Assembly: GCA_963814955.1 (NCBI GenBank)
Contig: CAWFEX010000010.1
Span: 1 to 64,000 of the forward strand
From: DATCJA01 sp963814955
GTDB taxonomy: Bacteria; Acidobacteriota; Vicinamibacteria; Vicinamibacterales; UBA2999
Direction of reading: 5' to 3'
DNA: 64,000 bases
Notes under the pieces: model-generated
What the model was told of the DNA's origin: nothing
The model's input: the letters and a program-made list of their open reading frames with translations, nothing else
The model's database searches: none
Program-made: the position numbers and the translations under genes
In this document: piece by piece, positions 25,158 to 34,334 of the stretch
Position numbering within the stretch: position 1 is the first letter of the stretch
Layout: every line of letters begins with the position of its first letter

Positions 25158-25609
25158 CTAGAACTGTCGTTTGCTGTCGATGAGGATGGTCACTGGTCCA
25201 TCATTGACCAGCTCGACTTGCATCATGGCCTGGAATTCGCCGGTGGCCACCGGCAAGGGAACTGCCCGCAATTCTCTCACGAGGTCCTCGTACAGCGAAC
25301 GCGCCACGTCGGGCGCCGCCGCGCCGTCGAAAGAGGGCCTGCGCCCTTTTCGCATGTCGCCATACAGCGTGAACTGCGAGACGACGAGAACGGCGCCGCC
25401 AGTCTCGAGCACGGACCGATCCATCGGTTTGCTGCTGTCGCCCTCGAAGAGGCGTGCGTCGCGAATCTTCCCCGCGACGAATCGCACATCCTCGATGCCA
25501 TCGTCACGGCCTATGCCGACGAGCACGAGCAGGCCGCGCGCGATCTCGCCAACGACGCGGTCGGCAACGCGGACGCGGGCTTCGCGACGCGTTGAAGCAC
25601 CGCTCTCAT
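25158..25609 (-). CDS. dtd: D-aminoacyl-tRNA deacylase (one-base frameshift near the start)
   Basis: Hydrolyses D-amino acids wrongly charged onto tRNA. An uninterrupted frame begins only at 25526, but upstream sequence from the ATG at 25609 reads MRAVLQRV and, after a missing base near 25586, ARVRVADRVVGEIARGLLVLVGIG, exactly the DTD N-terminus. Corrected length is about 150 aa, normal for the family. The active-site region VSQFTLYGDMRKGRRPSF and the GP-motif VNDGPVTI are intact. The frameshift looks like a base-call deletion. It is downstream of the composite palindrome repeat. Confidence 0.88.
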
Positions 25610-25640
25610 GGTGTTCCGGCCGCGCACGCGGAAGCGCGGT

Positions 25641-25720
25641 CCGCGCACGCTAAAGCGTGCGCTCTACAGGTAGCAAAATGGCGTCCCGTATGTAGCGCGC
25701 AGGCTTCAGCCTGCGCGGCC
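25641..25720. repeat. Composite palindrome pair overlapping the end of ttcA
   Basis: Same two palindromes as at 17208-17285, in the same order. The second, CGCGCAGGCTTCAGCCTGCGCG (25696-25717), overlaps the last codons of ttcA: the final residues and the TGA stop are read from its arm. Confidence 0.75.
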
Positions 25721-26542
25721 ATGGATCTGGAGAAGGTGGGGGGTGCCCTCATCCAGCCGGAGCGCTGCGCTGTCGCGCAGCTCGCCGCTCGGATTCAGGC
25801 GCGTGTCCAGCAGATGGCGTGGCATCACGTTGCTGAGCGCTTTCAGCATCGATTGCTTGATACCGGAATGCTCCCGCTCCAGATCGAGAATCAACCGCTT
25901 GACACGCTGGCGCTGCAGGCTCAGGTCACCGCACGCCGGACAGCAGCAACCGATAATTGGCAGGCCGCATTCCTTTGTGTACACGCGCGCTTCATCTTCG
26001 CCCACGTAGACGAGCGGTCGAATCACGACGTGCTCGCCGTTGTCGGACACCAGGCGCGCCGGCATCGCCTTGAGCGCTCCCGCAAAAAAGAGATTCAGCA
26101 GGAGCGTTTCGATGAAGTCGTCGAGGTGATGACCGAGCGCAATCTTGGTGGCGCCGACTTCCGTGGCGATGCGGTACAGCACGCCGCGCCGCAGCCGGGC
26201 GCACAACGAGCAGGGCGTGGCATTCGGGTTGAGCAGGTCGTCCATGACGTCGCCAATCGCCGTGTGCTCGATGCGATATTCCCAGCCTCGCTCGATGCAA
26301 GTTTTGGCGATGACGTCATGCTTGAAGTCTTTGTATCCCGAGTCGACGTTCACGGCCACGAGAGAGAAGTCGATCGGCGCGCGCTGCCGCAGAAGGTCGA
26401 GCGTCTGCATCAGCGCCCAGCTGTCCTTGCCGCCGGATAGTCCCACCATCACCCGATCGCCGTCGGCGATGAGGTTGAAATCAACGATGGCTTTGGTGGT
26501 CTTCTTCGCGATGCGGGCTTCGAGGGGGCTGCGATAGGACAT
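25706..26542 (-). CDS. ttcA: TtcA-type tRNA-cytidine(32) 2-sulfurtransferase
   Basis: ATP-dependent thiolation of C32 in tRNAs. It is 278 aa from the ATG at 26542 (MSYRSPLEARIAKKT); the frame continues upstream but into repeat sequence. The PP-loop is GLSGGKDSWALM, and the two pairs of Fe-S cysteines are CSLCARLRRG and CCCPACGDLS. GHHLDDFIETLLLNLFF is the conserved core helix. Compared with E. coli TtcA it is slightly shorter. The C-terminus runs into a palindromic repeat that supplies the stop codon. Confidence 0.92.
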   Translation of the reverse strand: MSYRSPLEARIAKKTTKAIVDFNLIADGDRVMVGLSGGKDSWALMQTLDLLRQRAPIDFSLVAVNVDSGYKDFKHDVIAKTCIERGWEYRIEHTAIGDVMDDLLNPNATPCSLCARLRRGVLYRIATEVGATKIALGHHLDDFIETLLLNLFFAGALKAMPARLVSDNGEHVVIRPLVYVGEDEARVYTKECGLPIIGCCCPACGDLSLQRQRVKRLILDLEREHSGIKQSMLKALSNVMPRHLLDTRLNPSGELRDSAALRLDEGTPHLLQIHGRAG

Positions 26543-26569
26543 TACTAGGAGTCTAACGCAGTCAGTGCT

Positions 26570-26705
26570 TCGTCCTTGGTGCTTTGTGCCTGGTTCGTTA
26601 CTGGTGTTTGGTTCTTGGTGTTTCGTAATGCGGATCCGGCACTCGGCGCCCCAGGCATGACGAACCAAATTCCGGACGAAGCACCAAGCACGAGGCACCA
26701 AGCAC
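26570..26705. repeat. Word-like repeat (CCAAGCAC/GTGCTTGG) as a loose inverted repeat
   Basis: The left half (GTGCTTCGTCC, TTGGTGCTTTG, TGGTTCTTGGTG) and the right half (ACGAAGCACCAAGCACGAGGCACCAAGCACCG) are imperfect inverted copies. A shorter copy is at 27160-27190. This fills the gap upstream of ttcA, where its promoter should lie. Confidence 0.7.
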
Positions 26706-26785
26706 CGTCACCGTGATTTGACACTTCCCCCCGACGATGGCATCGTCGTCCCGAGCGAGGTCGGGCGCCACCGGAGGAGGTATTC

Positions 26786-27079
26786 GTGCAGACTCTGCTG
26801 GTGCCGACACCTTTACGCGACAAACTTGGCGACGCCGCATCTGATGGTCTTGTGATGATGTTTGCTGAGGCGTACACGATCGGAACCGAACAACTCGACC
26901 GCCGCATCGCCGAAGTGTCGGCGCGTTTCGATCGGAAGCTTGAGGAAGAAATGTCCAAGCTTCGCCTCGAGATGGCGGCGTTGAAATTCGATCTGCTGAA
27001 GTGGAACTTTCTCTTCTGGATCGGTCAGCTCGCAACGCTGACGGGCATTTTGAGCTTCATGCTGCGTAACGTGCGCTGA
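26786..27079 (+). CDS. Small coiled-coil protein with C-terminal membrane helix
   Basis: The 97-aa protein starts at GTG 26786 with an excellent Shine-Dalgarno, GGAGGAGG, ending five bases upstream. Residues about 25-70 form a charged amphipathic helix or coiled coil (RRIAEVSARFDRKLEEEMSKLRLEMAALKFDLLKW), followed by a membrane helix NFLFWIGQLATLTGILSFML. The shape is that of the CCDC90/DUF1640-like family known in bacteria and mitochondria. Small size, strong ribosome site and intact frame argue for a real gene. Function is unknown. Confidence 0.7.
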   Translation: MQTLLVPTPLRDKLGDAASDGLVMMFAEAYTIGTEQLDRRIAEVSARFDRKLEEEMSKLRLEMAALKFDLLKWNFLFWIGQLATLTGILSFMLRNVR

Positions 27080-27159
27080 ACGTTCCGAACGATTCGAACA
27101 GCTAGTTGTCCTCGCTGACTGTAATCTCTTCCCCTCGCCGGCGGCCAGCGCATCGATGT

Positions 27160-27190
27160 CGGCCAGCACCAGGCACGAGCCACCAAGCAC
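27160..27190. repeat. Short copy of the CCAAGCAC word repeat
   Basis: AGCACCAGGCACGAGCCACCAAGCACTG just beyond the 3' end of the amidase gene repeats the words of the 26570-26705 element. Confidence 0.6.
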
Positions 27191-27197
27191 TGACTCG

Positions 27198-28688
27198 TTA
27201 CAGCCGAATCCTCCGCCTGTGCCACTCGGTTGCCTGCTCGTAGGCGTGGGCCAACGCCAACACGTCCACTTCACCGAGGTGAGGTCCGCTGATGGACAGG
27301 CCAATCGGCAGCCCCGACCGGCTGAAGCCACACGGAATGGAAACGCACGGCAGTCCGTAAATGTCGAACGGCTGCGTGTTCCTCAGCGACGGCGCCACGC
27401 CCCCGGCAGGTGGCGTACCGGGGTCAGCCAGCGCCGCGTCAACCGTCGGTGGAAACATCGGTGTCGTCGGCGTCACGAGTAGATCTACCGTCGTAAACAC
27501 GGCGGTCACAGCGCGGCGGAGGCGATCCAACTCGCGACGTCCCTCGATATAGGCCGCGGCGGTGACGCGTGAACCTGCCTCGAGGCGTCGCCGCGTCATT
27601 GGCTGATAACGCTCCGGCGTTTTGGTGAAAAACGGGGCATGAAAGGCGTACGCCTCGGCGCCCACCACCGGTAGCGTCTTGTACGGGGGCAGCACCACGT
27701 CGTGCATCGAGCTAGTCAATCGGCCGAGTACCCGCAGCGCCTCTTCCATGACCTGCTCGATCTCAGGGTCGAGATTCTCGTAGAAGACTGCTCGTGGAAG
27801 ACCAAGCCGCATTGCGGACACGTTTTGTCGCAGCGCGCCGGCGTAGTCGGGGGGTGTGACAGCGAGGCTGTTCGTGTCGAGCGGATCGTGCCCCGCGATC
27901 GGCTGCAGCGTAAGCGCCGCGTCGGCAACGGTGCGGCACATCGGTCCGATGTGATCGAGCGACCACGACAGCGGCACGACGCCCCGCGTGCTGACAAGAC
28001 CGTAGGTCGGCTTCAGCCCAACGATGCCGCAATAAGCCGCCGGTTGACGGATGGACCCGCCGGTATCCGAGCCGAGCGCCGCGTAACAGAGCCCGGCGGC
28101 CACGGCGGCGGCCGAGCCTCCAGACGACCCGCCTGGGACGCGCTCGGGGTTCCAGGGATTGCGAACCGGGCCGAAATGGCTCGGCGCGGAGCTGTCGCCG
28201 TACGCAAACTCGTGCATGTTCAGCTTGCCGAGCATGACCGCGCCCGCGGCCTTGAAGCGCCGCACTACCTCTGCGTCTTCCTTGGGCACCCGGTCCGCGA
28301 AAACTGCGCTTGCCGCCGTTGTCCGCACCCCTGCCGTATCGATGAGATCCTTGAGAGCGATCGGAACCCCGTGGAGTCGGCCGCGCCATGCACCCTTCAT
28401 GATTTCGCCCTCGGCGGCTTTGGCTTCCGAGAGCGCCTGCGCAGCTGTAACCGTGATGAAGGCGTTGAGGCGCGGATTCAACCGCTCGATTTGTGCGAGA
28501 CAGGCACGGGTGAGTTCAACGGGAGAGACCTTTCGCGAGCGAACGAGCTCGCTCGCTTCCGTCAATGACAGAAAGCAGAGGTCTTCGGCCTGCGCTGACG
28601 CCTGCACTGCTGCCACCCGGCCTTCAAGCGCGAAGGCCGCGCACGTGCCCGCAGTAACAGCAAGAAACTCGCGTCTGGTCCGATCCAT
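27198..28688 (-). CDS. TAT-exported amidase signature-family enzyme
   Basis: Ser-cisSer-Lys amidase of 496 aa. The N-terminus has a twin-arginine motif (RTRREFLAVTAGTCAAF), so the enzyme is likely exported folded. The signature region GGSSGGSAAAVAAGLCYAALGSDTGGSIRQPAA holds the nucleophile and cis-Ser, and the Lys is in PIALKDLID. It resembles GatA, but export and isolation from gatB/gatC argue for a hydrolase acting on an external amide. It lies 72 bp downstream of an exported amidohydrolase gene on the same strand. Substrate is unknown. Confidence 0.88.
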   Translation of the reverse strand: MDRTRREFLAVTAGTCAAFALEGRVAAVQASAQAEDLCFLSLTEASELVRSRKVSPVELTRACLAQIERLNPRLNAFITVTAAQALSEAKAAEGEIMKGAWRGRLHGVPIALKDLIDTAGVRTTAASAVFADRVPKEDAEVVRRFKAAGAVMLGKLNMHEFAYGDSSAPSHFGPVRNPWNPERVPGGSSGGSAAAVAAGLCYAALGSDTGGSIRQPAAYCGIVGLKPTYGLVSTRGVVPLSWSLDHIGPMCRTVADAALTLQPIAGHDPLDTNSLAVTPPDYAGALRQNVSAMRLGLPRAVFYENLDPEIEQVMEEALRVLGRLTSSMHDVVLPPYKTLPVVGAEAYAFHAPFFTKTPERYQPMTRRRLEAGSRVTAAAYIEGRRELDRLRRAVTAVFTTVDLLVTPTTPMFPPTVDAALADPGTPPAGGVAPSLRNTQPFDIYGLPCVSIPCGFSRSGLPIGLSISGPHLGEVDVLALAHAYEQATEWHRRRIRL

Positions 28689-28760
28689 CAGCGATTTCGT
28701 GAAACGTTGATTCTAACGCCGCCCACGGGCCAGCGGGGATCTCAGAAATGCCGCACGGTC

Positions 28761-30144
28761 CTACTCCGTCTTCGACGCGCCGGTCCACTTCGCCCGCAGC
28801 GCGGTGCGATCCACCGCCTGGCCGCGTAGATACACGGCGTTGATTCTGCGTGTGTTGTTGATGTTCTCGAGCGGGTTGGCGTCGAGGACGATGAAATCGG
28901 CGCTCTTGCCGACCGCGACGGTGCCGAGCCGATCCAGCGACAGGAATTCCGCCGAGTTGCGCGTGGCAGCGGTAATTGCCTCCGCTGGCGTCAGACCCGC
29001 TTCGACCATGCTCGCCATCTCCATGTGCGCACCGAAGCCGAAATACTGCGCGCCGTTGGTCGCTCCCGCATCGTCTCCCAGTCCGAACCTCACGCCCGCC
29101 GCCTTCAACCTGGCGACTCCACGGGGCACGACGCCTGCTCTCCACCTGGCGACCGCGTCTTCGGGAACACTCGCGTTCTCGAGCAGCCGGATGTCCTCGT
29201 CCGTAAAAGTCTCGCGAAGCAGCGGATCGTCGATCCACGCCGGCCGTCGGCCGAAAATCTGGTTGCGGGTCCCCCAGAGCGTCAACAGCACGAAGACACG
29301 CGGACGCTCCTTGAACAGTTTCACGAGCTCGTCATCCACTTCCTGGCCCAGCCGCCATGGCGGGTGCGCGAGCCCGTCGATGCCGGCCCTGAGGATGCTC
29401 TTTACGTCTTCGCGGTCCTGCGTGTGGGTAATGGTCCGCAGGCCGACCTTGTGCGCCTCGTCTATGGCCGCGGCGTACAGGTCGGGCGTCAGCTTTTTGA
29501 CTTGCCCCTCGCGATCGTCCACCCAGATCTTCACGTAGCCATCGATCTTCTTCGCCGCGAGCTCTCGAACCGCCGCGCGGGCTTCAGCTTCCGTCGCTAC
29601 GCCGTAAGGGGCGTCGCGGAGCGGCGGCGCCGGCCCGCCGTTCGGCATCGCCAGCCCGCGGCCGGCGGTGAGGAACAGCGCGAGGCCGGGTGGCGGCGCG
29701 GCACGAAGCTCGTCGCGCAGCGCGTAGCCTAGGTCGCGTTCCGTACCCATGCTCATGAATGCTGCGACGCCGTGGTATGCGAGCCGCTGTAGATGATCGA
29801 TCAGGTTCTCACGCGTGTAGTTTTCCACCAGGAAGCTCACGCCACGGCGGTACCCAAGGTGGCCGTGCGCGTCGATGATCGCCGGCATCACTGTCTTGCC
29901 CTGGAGGTTCACGCGTGGCGCGCCCTCCGGGGCTTCGACGTCGCCGGCGCGTCCGATACGTGTGAAAGTCCCGTTCTCCACCACAAACGCCGCGTTCTCG
30001 ATGGGCGCGCTCTCATCCCCAACAACCACCCTTGCGCCCTCGAAGAGAACGGCGTTCGACTCGGGGGCAGGCGCCGTAGAGCCGCAGCCGGCGAAGGAGA
30101 AACAGAGTTGCGACAAGTGTCAGCGCGATGGTGTTGTGAGCCAT
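28761..30144 (-). CDS. Amidohydrolase lipoprotein (one-base frameshift in signal peptide)
   Basis: Metal-dependent amidohydrolase of the imidazolonepropionase/prolidase type. Core motifs: VMPAIIDAHGHLGYRRG (HxH), KIDGYVKIWVDD, LRTITHTQDRED, GIDGLAHPP and RFGLGDDAGATN (the final Asp). An uninterrupted frame starts at TTG 30116 with LCFSFAGCG, but an ATG at 30144 reads MAHNTIALTLVATLF and, after removing one C near 30096, FAGCGSTAPAPES, a proper lipobox (LFAGC). So the natural start is probably 30144, overlapping the upstream gene's stop. It follows the PEP mutase/isocitrate lyase-like gene, also exported, so both may work on an external compound. Confidence 0.85.
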
Positions 30145-31118
30145 TGTTTTGCGAGTTCGCTGTAGGTGTTTGCGCCTGTAATGCGTGCAAGCGTCTCCGG
30201 CGCCAGTGGACGACGGGTCGACACTTCGCCGTTTTCTCTCAGCTCGCGGAAGATGTCGTCACAGAGCGCGACCGCCGCGCTGGACACGATGTTTGGATGG
30301 ATGTTCACCTTCATCTGGGTGCCGGCGAGATGCGTCTTCGGAACGCCGATGCCGAGCAGAGGTACCGGGATCTCGCGGGCGATGCGGTTGATTTGCTCGG
30401 CTGTCATGCCGGTCAGGCTGTTCATGACGAGATCGGCGCCCGCTTCGGCATACGCCACGCCGCGCCGAATCACTGCGGCGGGATCTTCCGCTACGGTGCG
30501 ACCGATAATCACGAAGTCGCGATCCGATCGCGCGTCCACCGCCGCCTGAAGCCGTTCACGCATCTGCTCGATCGGCTGCAGTTCGGTAGTGTTGGGCCCG
30601 CCGGGTCCGGCCCAGGTCTCCATTTTCTTGGGGTTGCGGCTGTCTTCAACATGGAGGCCCGCAATTCCTGCTCGCTCGTATAGCTGCACCGTCCGGTACA
30701 CGTTCAAGGATGTCTCGCCGGCCTGGTCGGCATCGACTATCGCCGGAATGGCCACTTCACGCGCAATGCGGCCCGCAATGTCCACCATCTCGGGTGTCGT
30801 GATGATGCCCCAGTCGGGTACACCGAGGTATGTCATCGACATCATGTTGCCGCCGATGTAGATGGCGTCGAAGCCATGCGCCTCGGCGAGCTTGCCGGCA
30901 ATCACGGAATACGCTTCCGGCGCGACGAGAAGGCCGGACCGCTGCAGCAGGAGTCGAAGTCTCCGGGCGCGCGAGGCCGTTCCGGCCGCTGCCGGCGTCT
31001 GGCCCTGGAGTGCCGCGGCTTCGGTGGGCTGCACTGCGCTCGCACCGAGGGCAAGCGCGCTCCCCACAACCGTGCCGGCCTGCTGAAGAAAGTCTCGACG
31101 AGACGCTGAAGTAGTCAT
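30120..31118 (-). CDS. TAT-exported isocitrate lyase/PEP mutase-superfamily protein
   Basis: The protein is 332 aa from the ATG at 31118, with a twin-arginine signal (TTSASRRDFLQQAGTVVGSALALGAS). After the signal comes an isocitrate lyase-type TIM barrel: DAIYIGGNMMSMTYLGVPDWG, VDADQAGETSLNVYRTVQLYERAGIAGLHVEDS and FVIIGRTVAEDP. Cytoplasmic relatives (PrpB, carboxyphosphonoenolpyruvate mutase) make or break C-C or C-P bonds. The usual Cys of the lyase loop (KKCGH) is not present; RNPKKMETWAGPGG takes its place, so lyase activity is doubtful. Export and pairing with a lipoprotein amidohydrolase are unusual. The longer frame to 31199 would hide the signal. Confidence 0.8.
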   Translation of the reverse strand: MTTSASRRDFLQQAGTVVGSALALGASAVQPTEAAALQGQTPAAAGTASRARRLRLLLQRSGLLVAPEAYSVIAGKLAEAHGFDAIYIGGNMMSMTYLGVPDWGIITTPEMVDIAGRIAREVAIPAIVDADQAGETSLNVYRTVQLYERAGIAGLHVEDSRNPKKMETWAGPGGPNTTELQPIEQMRERLQAAVDARSDRDFVIIGRTVAEDPAAVIRRGVAYAEAGADLVMNSLTGMTAEQINRIAREIPVPLLGIGVPKTHLAGTQMKVNIHPNIVSSAAVALCDDIFRELRENGEVSTRRPLAPETLARITGANTYSELAKQWLTTPSR

Positions 31119-31230
31119 ACGGCTCATTATCTTGAACCGGCACCACCGCATCGCGCCAGCCCATCCCTGTCGCTGGGCTGCCGCGCTGCCCCGACTCAAC
31201 GTCGTTCCGCTGTCGTCTCTATAGCTGGTT

Positions 31231-31346
31231 CATAACCAACGTAGTGTCCGGCTTTAGCCGGACCTGAAGTCCGCCTGCCCTTCGACTTACGCTCAGGGCA
31301 CCCCGAGCATCGTCGAGGGGTGAAGGCGGACACTACGTCGGTTATG
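31231..31346. repeat. 116-bp nested composite palindrome
   Basis: Outer arms of 20 bp (31231-31250 and 31327-31346, one mismatch) enclose the GTCCGGCTTTAGCCGGAC palindrome (31246-31263) and an inner arm pair CCCTTCGACTTACGCTCAGG..CATCGTCGAGGGG. The GT2 gene's TAA stop lies in the right outer arm. Confidence 0.75.
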
Positions 31347-32093
31347 GAACCGGTTCCAGAATCTCCTGAATCTCGTAGAGTCGCGGCGGCGGGCTGGCGG
31401 GATCGATCGCCTGCCGCATCAGCCGCCGGAGGTACACGATATCCCTCACCACGCCAAAGGTTCGCGACAAGCCGTATTTTGAGCGACCGGAACGGCGCGG
31501 CCGGTGATTCACGACGACCTCTGTGACCCGTCCTCCGAGCTGACTCGCGATCGCCGGCAGGTAGCGGTGCATACCCGGAGAAAGCCTGAGCGGCTTGACG
31601 ACTTCGGCACGGAACACCTTCAGCGAACAGCCCTGATCGTGCAGACGGATCCCGGTGACCATGCCGATCAGCCAGTTGGCGATCACCGAAGGGACGTGCC
31701 TGGTCAGGAACGCATCCTTCCGGTCCTTGCGCCAGCCGCAGACGATGTCGTGGTTGCGGGCGAGTTGAAGCAGCCGTGGGATGTCGGCGGGGTCGTTTTG
31801 GAGATCTCCATCGAGCGTCGCGATGAACTCCCCACGCGCATGCGCGAATCCCGCGGCGAACGCGGCCGTCTGGCCGAAGTTTCGCGTAAACCTGATCACG
31901 CGCACATTCAGGTCGCGGCGCGTGAATCTCCGACAGCTTCTCGAACGTCGCTGTCTTCACTGCCGTCGTCGATGAGGATGATTTCGTACGACAAATGGTG
32001 CGCCTGCAGCACGCTGGACAGCTCGCGATGCAGCGGCATGACATTGGTGTCTTCGTCGCGGAGCGGGACGACGATCGAGATTTCCGGGGTCAC
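31342..32093 (-). CDS. GT2 polyprenyl-phosphate glycosyltransferase (two frameshifts)
   Basis: DPM1/ArnC-like family 2 glycosyltransferase that would attach a sugar to undecaprenyl phosphate. The start is GTG at 32093 (TPEISIVVPLRDED). Motifs across three frames: ISIVVPL, IILIDDGSED, then TFEKLSEIH in a second frame near 31960, then VRVIRFTRNFGQTAAFAAGFAHA from about 31920 in a third. FIATLDGDLQNDP (DxD), GWRKDRKDAFLTR and LHDQGCSLKVFR complete the catalytic domain, about 250 aa. There are no C-terminal membrane helices. The two breaks look like indels in an otherwise conserved gene. It follows the VTT-domain gene closely and sits opposite a GT-C-like gene. Confidence 0.82.
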
Positions 32094-32131
32094 GTCAGCG
32101 ATCTTATCCGGCGGGTCCAGAAGGACCCGCC

Positions 32132-32729
32132 CTACGTACTGCTCTGGCGTCGGGCACGCCAGTACCACAAAACCGCGGCAAGCACGATGAACCCGGCCAG
32201 CCAGAGCGCGACGTCGCGACCGTGAGTCCGCATCAATTCAAGCGCCGCATCGCCGTACCAGATAGCGAGCATGCCAAGCACCAGGTAGCGCAGCCCCCGG
32301 GCAACGGCGATTGCCGAGGACGAACTGCAATCGACGCACTTTCGCAATCCCTGCCATCAGCACGAACAGCTTGAAGGGCGCGGGCGGCGGCAGCAGCGCG
32401 GGAATCATCAGCGCCAGCAGCCCATGGCGCTTGTACAGCGCGAGCGCCCGCTCGGCATGGCCCGCTCGCAGCCGACGCTTCCGAGAAACGCTTCGCCTCC
32501 CTTTTCGGCCAGGTAATAGATCACGTAGCAGCCGGCCACGGAGCCGAGCGTCGCCATCGCCGCGTAATACGGCATCCAGGCCTTGTGCTGCGTGACCATC
32601 AGGACGACGAGGATGTCGTTGATCTGCGGCAGCGAGACGAAACGAGGAATCGAGGAACGCGAGCGTGAAGAGGCCCGGGCCGCCGATCGCCAGCGCGAAG
32701 GTGTAGATCCAGCTGATGAAAGATTTCAC
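32132..32729 (-). CDS. VTT/DedA-family membrane protein (several frameshifts)
   Basis: DedA/VTT proteins are undecaprenyl-phosphate or phospholipid scramblase-like membrane proteins. Start GTG 32729, SFISWIYTFALAIGGPGLFTLAFLDSSF. After an indel near 32640 the protein continues with DILVVLMVTQHKAWMPYYAAMATLGSVAGCYVIYYLAEKGGEAFL, then RHGLLALMIPALLPPPAPFKLFVLMAGIAKV, and finally LRYLVLGMLAIWYGDAALELM with VALWLAGFIVLAAVLWYW to 32132. The LLPPPAPFK motif is typical of the family. At least three indels are needed, so this is either badly sequenced or decaying. GT2 follows 38 bp downstream. Confidence 0.75.
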
Positions 32730-32761
32730 ACCGAGGATAAAGGCAGCTACCGTAAAGGCTC

Positions 32762-34249
32762 GTGATTATACGCCTCGCGTCACTCGCCGCCGCGGTCGCT
32801 GCGGCCGGCGTCGCGCGTGGATTCGTCTTCTGGCGAGCCGACCTCGTCCTCAGCCACTACGACGCAAAGGCCCATCTCGTGGTCTGCCCGGCGAATCATC
32901 GACAACATCACGCCGGGCTGGCAGCAGATCGGGGCGGTCTGGCTGCCGCTTCCGCACCTGCTATCAATGCGATACCCGTTCAGATGGACGTTCTGCTACC
33001 GGACCGGCGCGTTCGCGTCGCTGGTCTCGATCGCGTGCTTCGGCATCACCGTGTACGCCACGGCGCGGCTCGTCATGACTCGCGACGGGTTCGCCGCTTG
33101 GCGCCGCGGTGGCCGGCGCTGCTGATTCGCTGAATCCCGAACCTCCTGTATCTCCAAGCCACGCCGATGACGGAGCCGCTGCTGCTGGCGGCGACGTTTC
33201 TGGCGGTGCTGTGGCTCGTACGAATGGGTGCCGCAGAACGAGGACGAAGTGCCGACGCGGCTCGGGGCGGCGCTTATTTGCGGCGGCGCTGGACGCGCTA
33301 CGAGGCGTGGCTGGTCATCGCCGCTGCGCATCCCGCTGCGCTGTCCATGCCTCCCATCGGCTAGGCGCACCGCCCGCGTCGCGTCATTCGCCGCGCGTGG
33401 CGTCTCGGCATATGGCCGGCGGCCGCGGTCTGCTCTTCCTGGTCAACAGCCGGGTGACGACGGGCGCGTGGTTCGTGGCGGCGGATTTTACGTGCCGGAT
33501 CCGATCTATCAGGGGCAGCTCTCGCGAAAAGTGTTGTGGCCGTCTGGTGGGGCACGCACCAACTGAGCACGCGCGCGACCGAGCTCATCGCGGTGCTACG
33601 GCCGGCATTGTCCTGGTGCGTGCGCTTGATCAGACGCGGAGCGACGCCGCGCTTCTCGTTCCGGTGGCGCTCGTGATGTTCGCCGCGCTCCCGTCTTGCG
33701 TTTTACAGGGGCACCCGTTTCGCATTCGCTACATGGTTCCCGCTACAGTCGCCGCATGTGCGCTGTTCGGCGGCCTGGCTGTCGGCTATCTGCGGCAGCA
33801 AGCGGTGATCGTGCTGGCCGGGCTCCTGGTAGGCATCACACTGCTCCAGTCGCCGCCGTGGTGGCGGGAGGCGCCGATGCTGGCTCGAGGCGCAGTGGGA
33901 TGTGCCGGCCAGCAAGGCCGGCGGCGCGTGACGTCGTGCCTGGCGGAGCGCATACGGCGGCGAGAAGATTCTGGCGAGCATGGGCTCGCTCGCCCACTAC
34001 ATGCAGGAGCTGTCCCGCGAGGGCTTTCATATCGTCGATTTCATGCACGAAGGCAACGGCGTCATCTGGGAATTCGCCATGGAAACCGGGCCGCGCTGTC
34101 ACACGGGCTGGATGCTGGTTGAAGAGCAATCCGAAGGCGGCGACGTCCTCGCGCGGCGGATTCGTCGCGATCCGGGATTTGCAGAGGGCATGACGCGGAT
34201 CTGTGAAGGAGGGGGCGTTGCGTTGTACAGGCGAGTAAGTCAAAAGTGA
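32762..34249 (+). CDS. Membrane glycosyltransferase, GT-C-like (heavily frameshifted)
   Basis: An ArnT/PMT-like multi-spanning protein can be followed across many frame changes: VIIRLASLAAAVAAAGVARGF with SHYDAKAHLVV (an acidic first-loop motif), NITPGWQQIGAVWLPLPHLL, YRTGAFASLVSIACFGITVYATARLVM, TPMTEPLLLAATFLAVLW, and later VAACALFGGLAVGYLRQQAVIVLAGLLVGITLLQS. A soluble C-terminal domain is intact in one frame: MGSLAHYMQELSREGFHIVDFMHEGNGVIWE onward. At least eight indels break it. They may be errors or true decay. It is divergent from VTT and GT2 (32 bp apart), consistent with a shared lipid-linked glycan pathway. Its last residues and stop fall in a GTCAAAAG repeat. Confidence 0.6.
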
Positions 34250-34326
34250 AAAGGCAAAAGTCAAAAGTAAGTTCGGAAGTACCTTTGACCTTTCCCTTTG
34301 CCTTTTGACTTTTGCCTTTTGACTTA
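34236..34326. repeat. Inverted pair of GTCAAAAG word arrays
   Basis: AGTCAAAAGTGAAAAGGC.. (34236-34270) is followed by ..CCTTTTGACTTTTGCC.. (34295-34326), the same words in the opposite sense. The whole unit can fold into a large hairpin between two converging genes. Confidence 0.8.
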
Positions 34327-34334
34327 TATGGTCC

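Noticed and set aside
27198..28688. Amidase as gatA
   Set aside because: A twin-arginine signal and lack of gatB/gatC neighbours argue against the tRNA amidotransferase subunit.
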